From Thalassobacillus devorans (GTDB taxonomy: Bacteria; Bacillota; Bacilli; Bacillales; Halobacillaceae), in contig NZ_JAASRY010000004.1 in assembly GCF_011761345.1 (NCBI RefSeq), forward strand, positions 62,001 to 126,000: a stretch of 64,000 nucleotides of DNA. The letters run 5' to 3'. This document shows, in pieces, positions 35,360 through 42,932 of this stretch. The notes under the pieces are model-generated. The model did not search any database. It worked only from the letters and a program-made list of their open reading frames with translations, and was not told the DNA's origin. Made by a program: the position numbers and the translations under genes. Position 1 is the first letter of the stretch, and every line of letters begins with the position of its first letter.

Positions 35360-35917
35360 TTAATACACAAAACCGTCCTCGGTTATCAAATGATCAACCG
35401 GAATATCATATGCTTCATATGGAAGCGCCTCGACAAGCTGCGCATTGGAAGCCAGAGCTACCGTCTTTCCCTGGTAGTCCGATAAATAACGATCATAATA
35501 GCCACCGCCATATCCAATCCTATACCCGCGGATATCAAACAACAATCCAGGTACGATAATTAAGTCAATGGCACTCTTTTTTATAGGTTCACATAAATCC
35601 GGATTGGGCTCTTGCAAACCGTAAAAAACTGTTTCCAATTGATTGAAATCATCTAATTTATAAAAGTGTAAATGGTGTGGTCTGGGATCACATTTCGGTA
35701 CAGCAACGATTTTTCCTAGTTCCCAGGACTTTTCAATAACAGCTGATGTATTCCATTCATTCTTTTGAGAAATCGTAATACCTATGGTATCTGCTTGTTG
35801 ATATAAATGCGATTGCAGGAGCTGATCTACCAGTTTCTGCTCAATCAATACTTTTTCTTCCTTAGATAGACTGGCCATTATTTGCTTACCTCTCGCCCTT
35901 AATTGGACTTTATCCAT
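35360..35917 (-). CDS. yqgN: 5-formyltetrahydrofolate cyclo-ligase
   Basis: A 185-residue 5-FCL, converting 5-formyl-THF to 5,10-methenyl-THF with ATP. N-terminal basic helix (RARGKQIMASLS), the folate-site KCDPRPHHLHFY-type stretch, IIVPGLLFD and the glycine-rich YRIGYGGGYYDRYL are characteristic. Full length. It links to one-carbon metabolism with the gcv genes. Likely in one transcript with the ThiF/MoeB gene downstream; the repeat copy B lies upstream. Confidence 0.92.
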   Translation of the reverse strand: MDKVQLRARGKQIMASLSKEEKVLIEQKLVDQLLQSHLYQQADTIGITISQKNEWNTSAVIEKSWELGKIVAVPKCDPRPHHLHFYKLDDFNQLETVFYGLQEPNPDLCEPIKKSAIDLIIVPGLLFDIRGYRIGYGGGYYDRYLSDYQGKTVALASNAQLVEALPYEAYDIPVDHLITEDGFVY

Positions 35918-35982
35918 ATGATCACTCCTAACCTGGAACTATTTAAAGTATGTAATAACCCGGTTTGACTTCCAAGAAGCTT

Positions 35983-36324
35983 ATTCAACAATAGGGCCGA
36001 AAAGTCGAAGACTTGATTTCGAGATAGCTGGGGTCCGTTACCAAATCCGGAGTAAGGGCGGCTGGGAAACGGTTCGCTTTCCTGTGGGGGAGCCGCCGAG
36101 CCTCCTCGGTCGTTTCACTCCCTGCGGGGTCTCGTCTGGATCCTTCTCCCACGGGAGTCTCACCGTTTCCCGCCACCCAACTATCAAGAGGCTTAACGGA
36201 CCCACGTATTTCCTGAGTCAGCGTCCTACATCCCTTAGTTGATAGTGAATAGAACTCGCTCTTTCCTCATTCTTCAATTAAAGGGAGCTTTAGCTGAAAA
36301 TCATCACGTGAGATTTAACAGACC
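35983..36324. repeat. GC-rich dispersed intergenic repeat, copy B
   Basis: Starts ATTCAACAATAGGGCCG and ends CTTCAATTAAAGGGAGC...TTAACAGACC, both matching copy A (5570-5796) in the same orientation. Its core (about 36073-36164) is homologous to copy A's core only as reverse complement (GTGAGACTCCCG...CGAGACCCCGCAGGG...CGAGGAGGCTC...GGAAAGCGA on the minus strand). A perfect 10-bp inverted repeat GGGTCCGTTA/TAACGGACCC (36031-36040, 36194-36203) brackets the core. A 63-codon open frame inside it is not a believable gene. Confidence 0.75.
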
Positions 36325-36330
36325 TAGGTA

Positions 36331-36362
36331 TAAAAAAACAGTAGGATCAAATATCCTACTGC
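36331..36362 (-). terminator. Terminator after rpmG
   Basis: CAGTAGGAT-ATTTG-ATCCTACTG stem followed by seven T on the minus strand. Confidence 0.9.
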
Positions 36363-36512
36363 TTACTTAGTTTCACGATGAAGCGTATATTTACGAAGAC
36401 GTGGGCTATACTTTTTCAGCTCCAGGCGCTCCGGATTTGTACGCTTGTTTTTAGTTGTAATATAATTGCGATCACCAGTTTCAGTGCAAGCAAGTGTAAT
36501 ATTTACACGCAT
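36363..36512 (-). CDS. rpmG: 50S ribosomal protein L33 lacking the zinc ribbon
   Basis: A 49-residue L33: [19 protein letters not shown]...[20 protein letters not shown]. Zinc-ribbon L33 proteins have two CxxC pairs. Here only Cys9 remains: the first pair is CTET and the second is SPRL, so this is a zinc-independent (C-minus) form. GGAGGGAT precedes ATG 36512. Monocistronic, with its own SigA promoter and terminator. L33 contacts tRNA near the ribosomal E site. Confidence 0.93.
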   Translation of the reverse strand: MRVNITLACTETGDRNYITTKNKRTNPERLELKKYSPRLRKYTLHRETK

Positions 36513-36572
36513 GTTTATCCCTCCATATCCTATCTCGTTTCATATCTCTACTTGATAATATCAGACTTATTT

Positions 36573-36601
36573 ATAATAGCAGAACTACTTTGGCGTTTCA
36601 A
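36573..36601 (-). promoter_or_regulatory. SigA promoter of rpmG
   Basis: Minus strand TTGAAA (36596-36601), 17-base spacer, TATTAT (36573-36578). Confidence 0.75.
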
Positions 36602-36696
36602 GCATTCCCATTAAATTAATGTATTAAATGATCATGTAGAAAAACTTGGATGTATGTGATATAAATGTAACTGTATCTTACATAGGAGTGAACGAC

Positions 36697-37008
36697 ATGA
36701 TAATTGCCTTCATAACCATAACTATTACCGGTCTATTTTTATTCTTGGCTTCGTTTTTTATGAATGATCGCTTGAAGCAACTGGAAGACGAGGTGGAACA
36801 AATATCGATTACATCTCTACAGGAAAGCTATAAATTAAAACGAAAGGTGAATATTTTAGAGGAAGAGTTACTCATCTCCCTGCCGGCTAAAGAAAACGAG
36901 CCACTAAAAGAAAACCCTTTGCAAAGTGACAACACAAAGAACGGATTAGCAGACCATCCTCCCCTAAAGAATCTAAACCAGCTAAGCTCTGCGAGGCGAA
37001 AGGCATGA
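36697..37008 (+). CDS. Small membrane protein with coiled coil, unknown
   Basis: A 103-residue protein: one N-terminal transmembrane segment (about 2-23), a coiled-coil-like stretch (about 25-65, MNDRLKQLEDEVEQIS onward), then a polar tail. No family recognised. By position next to pst it may correspond to one of the B. subtilis yqzC/yqzD pair. ATG 36697 has ATAGGAGTG upstream. Its TGA overlaps the ATG of the next gene (ATGA), so the two are translationally coupled. Confidence 0.65.
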   Translation: MIIAFITITITGLFLFLASFFMNDRLKQLEDEVEQISITSLQESYKLKRKVNILEEELLISLPAKENEPLKENPLQSDNTKNGLADHPPLKNLNQLSSARRKA

Positions 37009-37478
37009 AAAATACGGTAAGAGGTTTTTCGCTTGGCTTACTTGCATCTTCATTAGTATATTTTCTAGTCATGCACTTTGTCGGATTTCCCGAGGCAAAA
37101 TCTTTACAGGAAGAAACTGAAGATGTACCTAAAGAAGGCCACATATTAATAGAAGAAACAGAATTAGAGGAAATGCTGTACAACCAATACGAGCTTGGAC
37201 TGAAAGAGAAGAAGCAAGCACCCCTAACTAATGATGAAAGGGTGGACTCCGCCCCTAAAGACAATATAGTTACCAGTACTACTCTTGAAATCGAGCCAGG
37301 GATGAACTCAGAAACCATTGCAGAATTTTTGGTAGGAGAAGGCTTGATTATAAGTAAGGTGAATTTCAAACAATACTTAGATGAAGCAGGTTACAGCCGC
37401 AACCTTCAGATCGGACAATTCAAGCTTGATTCTGAAATGACCTACCAGGAAATAGCTAAACTTATAACTTCGAACTGA
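37005..37478 (+). CDS. Membrane-anchored protein with MltG/LysM-like C-terminal segment
   Basis: A 157-residue protein with one N-terminal transmembrane segment (about 8-26), an acidic linker, and a C-terminal ~60 residues (IEPGMNSETIAEFLVGEGLI...GQFKLDSEMTYQEIAKLIT). This resembles the LysM-like N-terminal subdomain of endolytic transglycosylase MltG; the catalytic YceG domain is absent. A wall-binding or regulatory role is inference. It is coupled to the preceding gene by a 4-base overlap and is convergent with phoU. Confidence 0.7.
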   Translation: MKNTVRGFSLGLLASSLVYFLVMHFVGFPEAKSLQEETEDVPKEGHILIEETELEEMLYNQYELGLKEKKQAPLTNDERVDSAPKDNIVTSTTLEIEPGMNSETIAEFLVGEGLIISKVNFKQYLDEAGYSRNLQIGQFKLDSEMTYQEIAKLITSN

Positions 37479-37520
37479 AGTGCCTATCGCTCTGTTGAAA
37501 GAGCATGAAGATTCAAGCCA

Positions 37521-37560
37521 GAAAAAAGGGTTGTATCAATGAGATACAGCCCTTCTCTTT
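37521..37560. terminator. Terminator between the small envelope genes and phoU
   Basis: AAGGGTTGTATC-AAT-GATACAGCCCTT stem. The minus strand has a clean run of six T; the plus strand tail is only moderately T-rich. Confidence 0.8.
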
Positions 37561-37561
37561 G

Positions 37562-38221
37562 TTATTCATTCAAATCATAAGATCTCCCTTTAATAAGAAA
37601 GAATATTTCTTCCCCAATGTTAGTGATATGGTCAGCAAAACGTTCAATGTAACGAGCTGAAAAAGCCATCTGCATTAAATATTGGATTTGGTCGGGATTA
37701 TTGGCAGTTAACTCCAGCAATTCTTTGATCATTTCCCCGTACTTTTTATCCACGATATCATCCATTTCAGAAAGCTTATGGGCAAAAGATATATCCTCAT
37801 GTTCATATGCTTTGTTGGCGATATCTACCATATCAAATGCCACTTCTGCCATTTCTTTTATAGAGGGGTGAATGGAAATAGGGTGATCTTCACCTAAATG
37901 AATCGTGGCTTTAGATATATTCTTGGCATGATCAGCCATTCTTTCCAGGTCAGTTGTAATTTTAATGGCGATAATTAATCTACGGAGATCAGTAGCCACC
38001 GGCTGCTGTTTGGCGATCAATATCATTACTCTTTCATTGATTTCTTCCTCTTTTTTATCGATTCTTTTATCTTCTTCAATAATTTGATGCGCTTGTTTAA
38101 CATCGCTGTTATGCAAAGCTGTTATTGCTTTTTGCAAGGCATGTTTAGTATCTTCGGCTAACGTCCTGATATCAGCTTTCAAGTCTTTCAATTCCTCTGA
38201 AAAATGTCCACGAGTAGGCAT
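37562..38221 (-). CDS. phoU: Phosphate signalling protein PhoU
   Basis: A 219-residue PhoU with two three-helix bundles, each carrying the metal-binding E/D-rich motif (DLERMADHAKNISKA and RYIERFADHITNIGEE). It links the Pst transporter to PhoR signalling and persistence in other bacteria. Start ATG 38221 gives the conserved MPTRGHFSEEL; the frame is open 41 codons further, into the end of pstB2. Last gene of the pst operon, 28 bases after pstB2. B. subtilis 168 has no phoU here. Confidence 0.93.
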   Translation of the reverse strand: MPTRGHFSEELKDLKADIRTLAEDTKHALQKAITALHNSDVKQAHQIIEEDKRIDKKEEEINERVMILIAKQQPVATDLRRLIIAIKITTDLERMADHAKNISKATIHLGEDHPISIHPSIKEMAEVAFDMVDIANKAYEHEDISFAHKLSEMDDIVDKKYGEMIKELLELTANNPDQIQYLMQMAFSARYIERFADHITNIGEEIFFLIKGRSYDLNE

Positions 38222-38249
38222 AGTTAAATATTCCCCTTCCAAATTATAA

Positions 38250-39008
38250 TCAACCGAACCTGCCTGAGATATAATCTTCTGTACGTTTATCACCAGGATT
38301 AGAAAAGATACGATCCGTGTCATCAAACTCAACCAATTCACCATTTAAGAAGAAGGCAGTTTTGTCAGATACTCTAGAAGCCTGCTGCATGTTATGAGTT
38401 ACGATAATAATGGTATAATGCTCTTTTAACTGTTGAATTAATTCTTCCACTCTAAGCGTGGAGATCGGATCAAGTGCAGAAGTAGGTTCATCCATTAATA
38501 TGACATCAGGTTCATTTGCAATTGCCCGAGCGATACATATACGCTGTTGTTGACCACCCGATAATCCGGTTGCGCTCGTGTTCAAACGATCTTTGACTTC
38601 ATCCCAAATTGCAGCACGTTTTAGACTTTTCTCAACCAAACCCTCTAATTTAGACTTATTCCGGATACCTTGAATTTTAGCCCCAAAAGCCACATTTTCA
38701 TAAATAGACTTCGGAAAAGGGTTGGGGTGCTGGAAAACCATCCCGACTTTTGTACGTAGTTCCTCTGGATGGTAGTTCGGGTTGAGAATGTCTTCTCCAT
38801 TATACTTGATTTTTCCAGCTACCTTGACTCCAGGTACCATCTCTACCATTCTATTTAAACCCTTAAGAAAGGTGGATTTTCCACAACCAGAAGGACCAAT
38901 TATCGCTGTAACTTTGTTTTTAGGAATTTTCATATTGATTTCATATAAAGCCTGGTGTTCTCCATACCACAAATTCATATTTTCAACTTCATAAGAATAC
39001 TTGTCCAT
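38250..39008 (-). CDS. pstB2: Phosphate ABC transporter ATPase PstB (second copy)
   Basis: A 252-residue PstB. Walker [11 protein letters not shown] (residue ~38), Q-loop [12 protein letters not shown], signature [15 protein letters not shown], Walker [15 protein letters not shown]-loop VTHNMQQA. It energises high-affinity phosphate import. It is close to the upstream PstB; two PstB genes in tandem are also found in B. subtilis (pstBA, pstBB). An 85-base gap to pstB1 contains a CCCTTTT/AAAAGGG hairpin (39033-39049). Confidence 0.95.
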   Translation of the reverse strand: MDKYSYEVENMNLWYGEHQALYEINMKIPKNKVTAIIGPSGCGKSTFLKGLNRMVEMVPGVKVAGKIKYNGEDILNPNYHPEELRTKVGMVFQHPNPFPKSIYENVAFGAKIQGIRNKSKLEGLVEKSLKRAAIWDEVKDRLNTSATGLSGGQQQRICIARAIANEPDVILMDEPTSALDPISTLRVEELIQQLKEHYTIIIVTHNMQQASRVSDKTAFFLNGELVEFDDTDRIFSNPGDKRTEDYISGRFG

Positions 39009-39093
39009 GCTATTTCATTCCTTTACACCATTCCCTTTTACAAAAAGGGTATTATATAATTAAAACTTCCGGGACGTAGAATGTGGGACTGAA

Positions 39094-39906
39094 TCAGCTG
39101 AACTTCCCTGAAATATAGTCCTCTGTTCTTTTTTCTTTTGGATTAGTGAACAATTGGGATGTGTTTCCAAATTCTACAAGATCCCCATTATACATAAAGG
39201 CTGTATTATCAGAAATTCTAGCTGCCTGTTCCATATTGTGCGTTACAATTACGATCGTGTAATGCTTTTTCAATTCGATGATCAGGTCCTCTACTTTTGC
39301 ACTGGATATAGGATCCAATGCCGAGGTTGGTTCATCCAATAACAATACCCTCGGCTTCAATGCCAAAGCTCTGGCAATACATAACCTTTGCTGCTGTCCC
39401 CCAGATAACGATAAAGCAGAACTTTTAAGCCTGTCTTTGACCTCGTCCCAAATAGCCGCTTGTTTTAGAGAATTTTCAACAACTTCTTCCATGTCCTTTT
39501 TCTTCATTCCCATGAATTTCAAAGCATGTGTGATATTCTCCTTGATTGGTTTAGGAAAAGGATTTGGTTCTTGAAAGACCATACCTATCTCTTTTCTTAA
39601 GGCAACCACATCAATATTTTTTTCTAATAAGTTTAATCCCTCATATTCAATATTGCCTTCATAACGGGCAATGCTAATTTGGTCGTTCATACGATTGATA
39701 GTACGAAGTAAAGTCGATTTCCCACAGCCTGATGGCCCTATAAAAGCTGTGACCTTGTTTTCTTCAATTGGCATAGAGACATTTTTAACAGCGTGGTTTT
39801 CGCCATAATATACGCTTAATTCATCTAATTGAAGCAAGGGGACTGAGTTAATTTCTTTGCTCTTATCTAATGGCTTCGTTTTCATATTATTTTCGACCAT
39901 GTCCAT
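39094..39906 (-). CDS. pstB1: Phosphate ABC transporter ATPase PstB (first copy)
   Basis: A PstB of about 270 residues. Walker [11 protein letters not shown] (residue ~59), Q-loop [12 protein letters not shown], signature [15 protein letters not shown], Walker [14 protein letters not shown]. It has a ~22-residue N-terminal extension compared with pstB2. The start is uncertain: ATG 39906 has GGTGA close by, while ATG 39918 overlaps the AAGG ribosome site. It follows pstA by only a few bases. Confidence 0.94.
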   Translation of the reverse strand: MDMVENNMKTKPLDKSKEINSVPLLQLDELSVYYGENHAVKNVSMPIEENKVTAFIGPSGCGKSTLLRTINRMNDQISIARYEGNIEYEGLNLLEKNIDVVALRKEIGMVFQEPNPFPKPIKENITHALKFMGMKKKDMEEVVENSLKQAAIWDEVKDRLKSSALSLSGGQQQRLCIARALALKPRVLLLDEPTSALDPISSAKVEDLIIELKKHYTIVIVTHNMEQAARISDNTAFMYNGDLVEFGNTSQLFTNPKEKRTEDYISGKFS

Positions 39907-39920
39907 TCTTTTCACCATCC

Positions 39921-40808
39921 TTATTTTGACCCGGTGATTTTATTGAATATCATATTTCCAATTACGCGAGCGGTAACATTGAAAATCAATACAAATATAA
40001 TCAAGACAGCGGCCGACCCATTTGCAATTGCATCAAGATCGGGCATGATTCCCTGGGAATTCACCTTCCAGATATGAACAGATAACGTCTCAGCAGAACG
40101 GAATGGGTTCAATGGTGAAGTAGAATCAAACGGATCCCAAGTTCCGAAGTCAAGGTTACGTGTCGATAAACCTGCAGTAAATAACAAAGCTGCAGCTTCA
40201 CCAAAAACTCGACCTGCTGAAAGAAGCACACCGGTAAGAATGCCCGGAAATGCCGCAGGTACTAATACTGTTTTAACCGTATGCCAATGGGTGATCCCTA
40301 AAGCCAGACTGGCATTCTTTTGTTTTACAGGAATTGCTCGTAATGAGTCTTCTGTAACCCTAACGATAATTGGCAAATTGAATACCGTCAGAGCGAGGGC
40401 TCCGGCAATTATCGAATAGCCCAGCCCGGCGTATTGTACAAATACCAACAAACCAAACATCCCTACCACGATAGATGGCAAAGAAGAAAGTACCTCAACG
40501 CTGGTTCGTATGACATTAGTAAGTTTGCCAGGTTTAGCATATTCAGCTAGATAAATACCACCGAGCACACCAAGTGGAACAGAAAAAATCATCGTTACTA
40601 CAAGTATATAGAAGGAGTTCCATAGCTGATTTTTTATTCCTCCTCCTTCTTGAAAAGAACTAGAATTGGAAGTCAAAAAATCCATATCCACATAGGATAG
40701 CCCACTCGTCAATATATATCCCAGTAGATAAACAAGGGTGATGCTCATGATTGCTGCACATAAAACAAAAACTATAGTAGCTAATTTATTGGTAATACGC
40801 CTGTTCAT
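39921..40808 (-). CDS. pstA: Phosphate ABC transporter permease PstA
   Basis: A 295-residue permease with six transmembrane segments and the EAA-type loop around [23 protein letters not shown]. It pairs with PstC in the membrane. ATG 40808 has AAGGAGG upstream and overlaps the pstC stop as TAATG, so translation is coupled; the open frame extends upstream into pstC without support. Confidence 0.95.
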   Translation of the reverse strand: MNRRITNKLATIVFVLCAAIMSITLVYLLGYILTSGLSYVDMDFLTSNSSSFQEGGGIKNQLWNSFYILVVTMIFSVPLGVLGGIYLAEYAKPGKLTNVIRTSVEVLSSLPSIVVGMFGLLVFVQYAGLGYSIIAGALALTVFNLPIIVRVTEDSLRAIPVKQKNASLALGITHWHTVKTVLVPAAFPGILTGVLLSAGRVFGEAAALLFTAGLSTRNLDFGTWDPFDSTSPLNPFRSAETLSVHIWKVNSQGIMPDLDAIANGSAAVLIIFVLIFNVTARVIGNMIFNKITGSK

Positions 40809-41728
40809 TATATTTTCCTCCTTGAGGATACGACTCGGATAATAATGATGAACACATAGGACATAACCAGCAGTATAAGACCTAGTGACCACAACAGACT
40901 GTTATGGACACTTCCATACGTGGTATGGGGCATGTCCAGTGTAATAATAGAAGTCAAGGTCGCTGCTTGATCGGTAATAGAATCAGGAAGTCCTTTTACA
41001 TTACCGATGACCATTTGGATTGCCAATGCCTCCCCAAAAGCTCTGGCCATTCCAAATACGATGGCAGTCATCAATGACGGAAGTGCTGCCGGGATAATTA
41101 CTTTGTAAATAGTTTGCCACCTTGTCGCACCAAGGCCATAAGCTGCATCCTTGATATCAATTGGAATAGCTTTGATTGCATCTGCAGATATACTAGTGAT
41201 CGTTGGCAGGATCATAACGCCAACGACGATCATTCCTGCCAATAAACTAAATCCTAATCCCCCGATATGATTCCTTATCAAAGGGACAATGACAGTGACA
41301 CCAATAAGTCCATATACTACAGATGGAATTCCTACCAATATTTCAATTACAGGCTGTAATACCTTTTGCCCCCACTTTTTTGCAATCTCCGTCATAAATA
41401 TAGCACTGCCTATTCCAATCGGCGCTGCAAATAATGCCGCCAGAAAAGTTACCGCGAAGGAACCGAAAATGAAAGAAAATGCTCCACTCTCGGACGTTCC
41501 ATCCCAAGTTGTACTAGTCAGGAAGTTCCAAATATCTATATCAAACACAAAAAATGTTTTTAGCCCCTTATAACCGAGGAATAGGGTTATTGCTATGGTC
41601 GCTGCAATAATTATTGCTGCACTAGTAAAAACTATTATCTTACCCGTTCTTTCATTTCTTTTTGCCGAAGAACGGTTTTTTTTCAATAATCTATGCGTCA
41701 CTGCCTCATTATTCTGGGCTTTGGACAT
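40808..41728 (-). CDS. pstC: Phosphate ABC transporter permease PstC
   Basis: A 306-residue permease with six transmembrane segments after a basic N-terminal tail of about 30 residues. The EAA loop IKAIPIDIKDAAYGLGATRW is clear. GGAGG precedes ATG 41728. It follows pstS after 134 bases that contain a long stem-loop, which may set relative expression of pstS and the rest of the operon. Confidence 0.95.
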   Translation of the reverse strand: MSKAQNNEAVTHRLLKKNRSSAKRNERTGKIIVFTSAAIIIAATIAITLFLGYKGLKTFFVFDIDIWNFLTSTTWDGTSESGAFSFIFGSFAVTFLAALFAAPIGIGSAIFMTEIAKKWGQKVLQPVIEILVGIPSVVYGLIGVTVIVPLIRNHIGGLGFSLLAGMIVVGVMILPTITSISADAIKAIPIDIKDAAYGLGATRWQTIYKVIIPAALPSLMTAIVFGMARAFGEALAIQMVIGNVKGLPDSITDQAATLTSIITLDMPHTTYGSVHNSLLWSLGLILLVMSYVFIIIIRVVSSRRKI

Positions 41729-41757
41729 AACATAAACCTCCTAAAATCACGGGAAAG

Positions 41758-41830
41758 GGGTTGATCGGGCATTCTGCTTTTCAGGAAAGATCGTACTTTC
41801 CCTTTCGCAATCCATGCCCTTAATCAACCC
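41758..41830 (-). promoter_or_regulatory. Intercistronic stem-loop between pstS and pstC
   Basis: Minus strand GGGTTGAT-TAA-GGGCAT pairs with ATGCCC-GATCAACCC, with an inner GGAAAG/CTTTCC hairpin (41784-41801). No T-run follows, so it looks like an mRNA processing or stabilising structure rather than a terminator. Confidence 0.65.
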
Positions 41831-41862
41831 TTAGGATCCCCTTATAAAATAAATACTTTTAT

Positions 41863-42768
41863 TTATTTGTCTGTCTCGTTTCCTTCAGCGTCGCGTTCCA
41901 CTTTCATTTCTGTAGCTGGAATATACCCTTGTGCAGGCACAAGATTATTTTGAATATCCTCACTCATCATATAATCGAGGAACTCTTTGGTAAGTCCTTC
42001 TGGTTCACCTTTGGTATAGCTGTGCTGGTAAGCCCAAATAGGGAATTCTCCAGTTTGCACATTTTCGTCACTAGGCTCCACACCATCAATGGATAACGGC
42101 GTTACTGTTCCTTCATCATCAAAGTAGGAGAACGCCAAGTAGCCGATAGCTCCTGGTGTATCTGCAACTATTTGTTTCACTCGGTTAGAAGAGTCTTCTG
42201 TAATTCCTTCTGCAGGTGTTTTTCCATCAAGACCGAACTCATTGAACGTAGCCCGGGTGCCAGAACCATCTGGACGATTTACAAGGGTGATTTCTTGATC
42301 ATTTCCGCCAACTTCTGACCAGTTTTTAACTTCCCCGGTGAAAACCTTTTTTAAGTCTTCTTTTGACAGGTTATCTACTCCTGCTTCCGGATGAACGGCA
42401 GCAGTCATTCCAACTACCGCAACTTTATGATCGACCAGTTCATCAGCTGGAATATCATCTTTTGATTCAGCAAAATAGTCAGCATTACCGATGTCAAAGT
42501 TTCCGGAAGCTACTTCACTCAAGCCTGTACCGCTTCCTCCACCCTGAACTTCAATTTGTACCTCAGGGTTTTCAGACATGAATTGTTCTGCAGCAGCTCC
42601 TATCAAAGGCTGCATAGCGCTTGAACCGCCTACAATGATAGAACCGGATGATTCACCGGAATCTCCTCCTGCTTGCTCGTTATTTTCGCCAGAACCTCCA
42701 CAGGCTGCGAGAACCCCAATCATTAGTACTAGTGTAAATAGTAATCCAAATACCTTGAAAGTCTTCAT
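41863..42768 (-). CDS. pstS: Phosphate-binding lipoprotein PstS
   Basis: A 301-residue substrate-binding lipoprotein for phosphate. Signal peptide with lipobox LAAC (Cys23), a Gly/Ser/Glu-rich linker, then the binding domain with GGSSAMQPLIGA, GGGSGTGLSEV and RPDGSGTRATF phosphate-contact loops. First gene of pstS-pstC-pstA-pstB1-pstB2-phoU. Its upstream region has four PhoP-box hexamers at 11-base period. Confidence 0.96.
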   Translation of the reverse strand: MKTFKVFGLLFTLVLMIGVLAACGGSGENNEQAGGDSGESSGSIIVGGSSAMQPLIGAAAEQFMSENPEVQIEVQGGGSGTGLSEVASGNFDIGNADYFAESKDDIPADELVDHKVAVVGMTAAVHPEAGVDNLSKEDLKKVFTGEVKNWSEVGGNDQEITLVNRPDGSGTRATFNEFGLDGKTPAEGITEDSSNRVKQIVADTPGAIGYLAFSYFDDEGTVTPLSIDGVEPSDENVQTGEFPIWAYQHSYTKGEPEGLTKEFLDYMMSEDIQNNLVPAQGYIPATEMKVERDAEGNETDK

Positions 42769-42825
42769 TTCTTTTCCCCCTACATCGGTTGTTATTTTTG
42801 GTTGGCTTGGCCAACTACATGTTCA

Positions 42826-42879
42826 ATAATAAAGCGAGACTTTTAAACTGGAATGAAGCTGTTGTAAAGATTGTGTAAA
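42826..42879 (-). promoter_or_regulatory. PhoP box and promoter of the pst operon
   Basis: Minus strand TTTACA (42874-42879), TTTACA (42863-42868), TTCATT (42852-42857) and TTAAAA (42841-42846) recur with an exact 11-base period, as in PhoP-binding regions (TTWACA repeats). A -10-like TATTAT is at 42826-42831. The 5' leader also contains GTTGGC-CAA-GCCAAC (42801-42815). Confidence 0.75.
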
Positions 42880-42896
42880 TCATAAAATTTTGCCGC

Positions 42897-42932
42897 AAAA
42901 AAAAGAGCAATACCATTTAGGTATTACTCTTC
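42897..42932 (-). terminator. Terminator after pbpA
   Basis: GAGTAATACC-TAAA-TGGTATTGCTC stem followed by eight T on the minus strand; the pbpA stop is in its 5' edge. Confidence 0.85.

Noticed and set aside
35985-36176. 63-codon open frame inside repeat copy B
   Set aside because: Composition (Arg/Glu/Ala/Pro-rich) reflects the GC-rich structured repeat; no ribosome site and no conservation of the frame in copy A.
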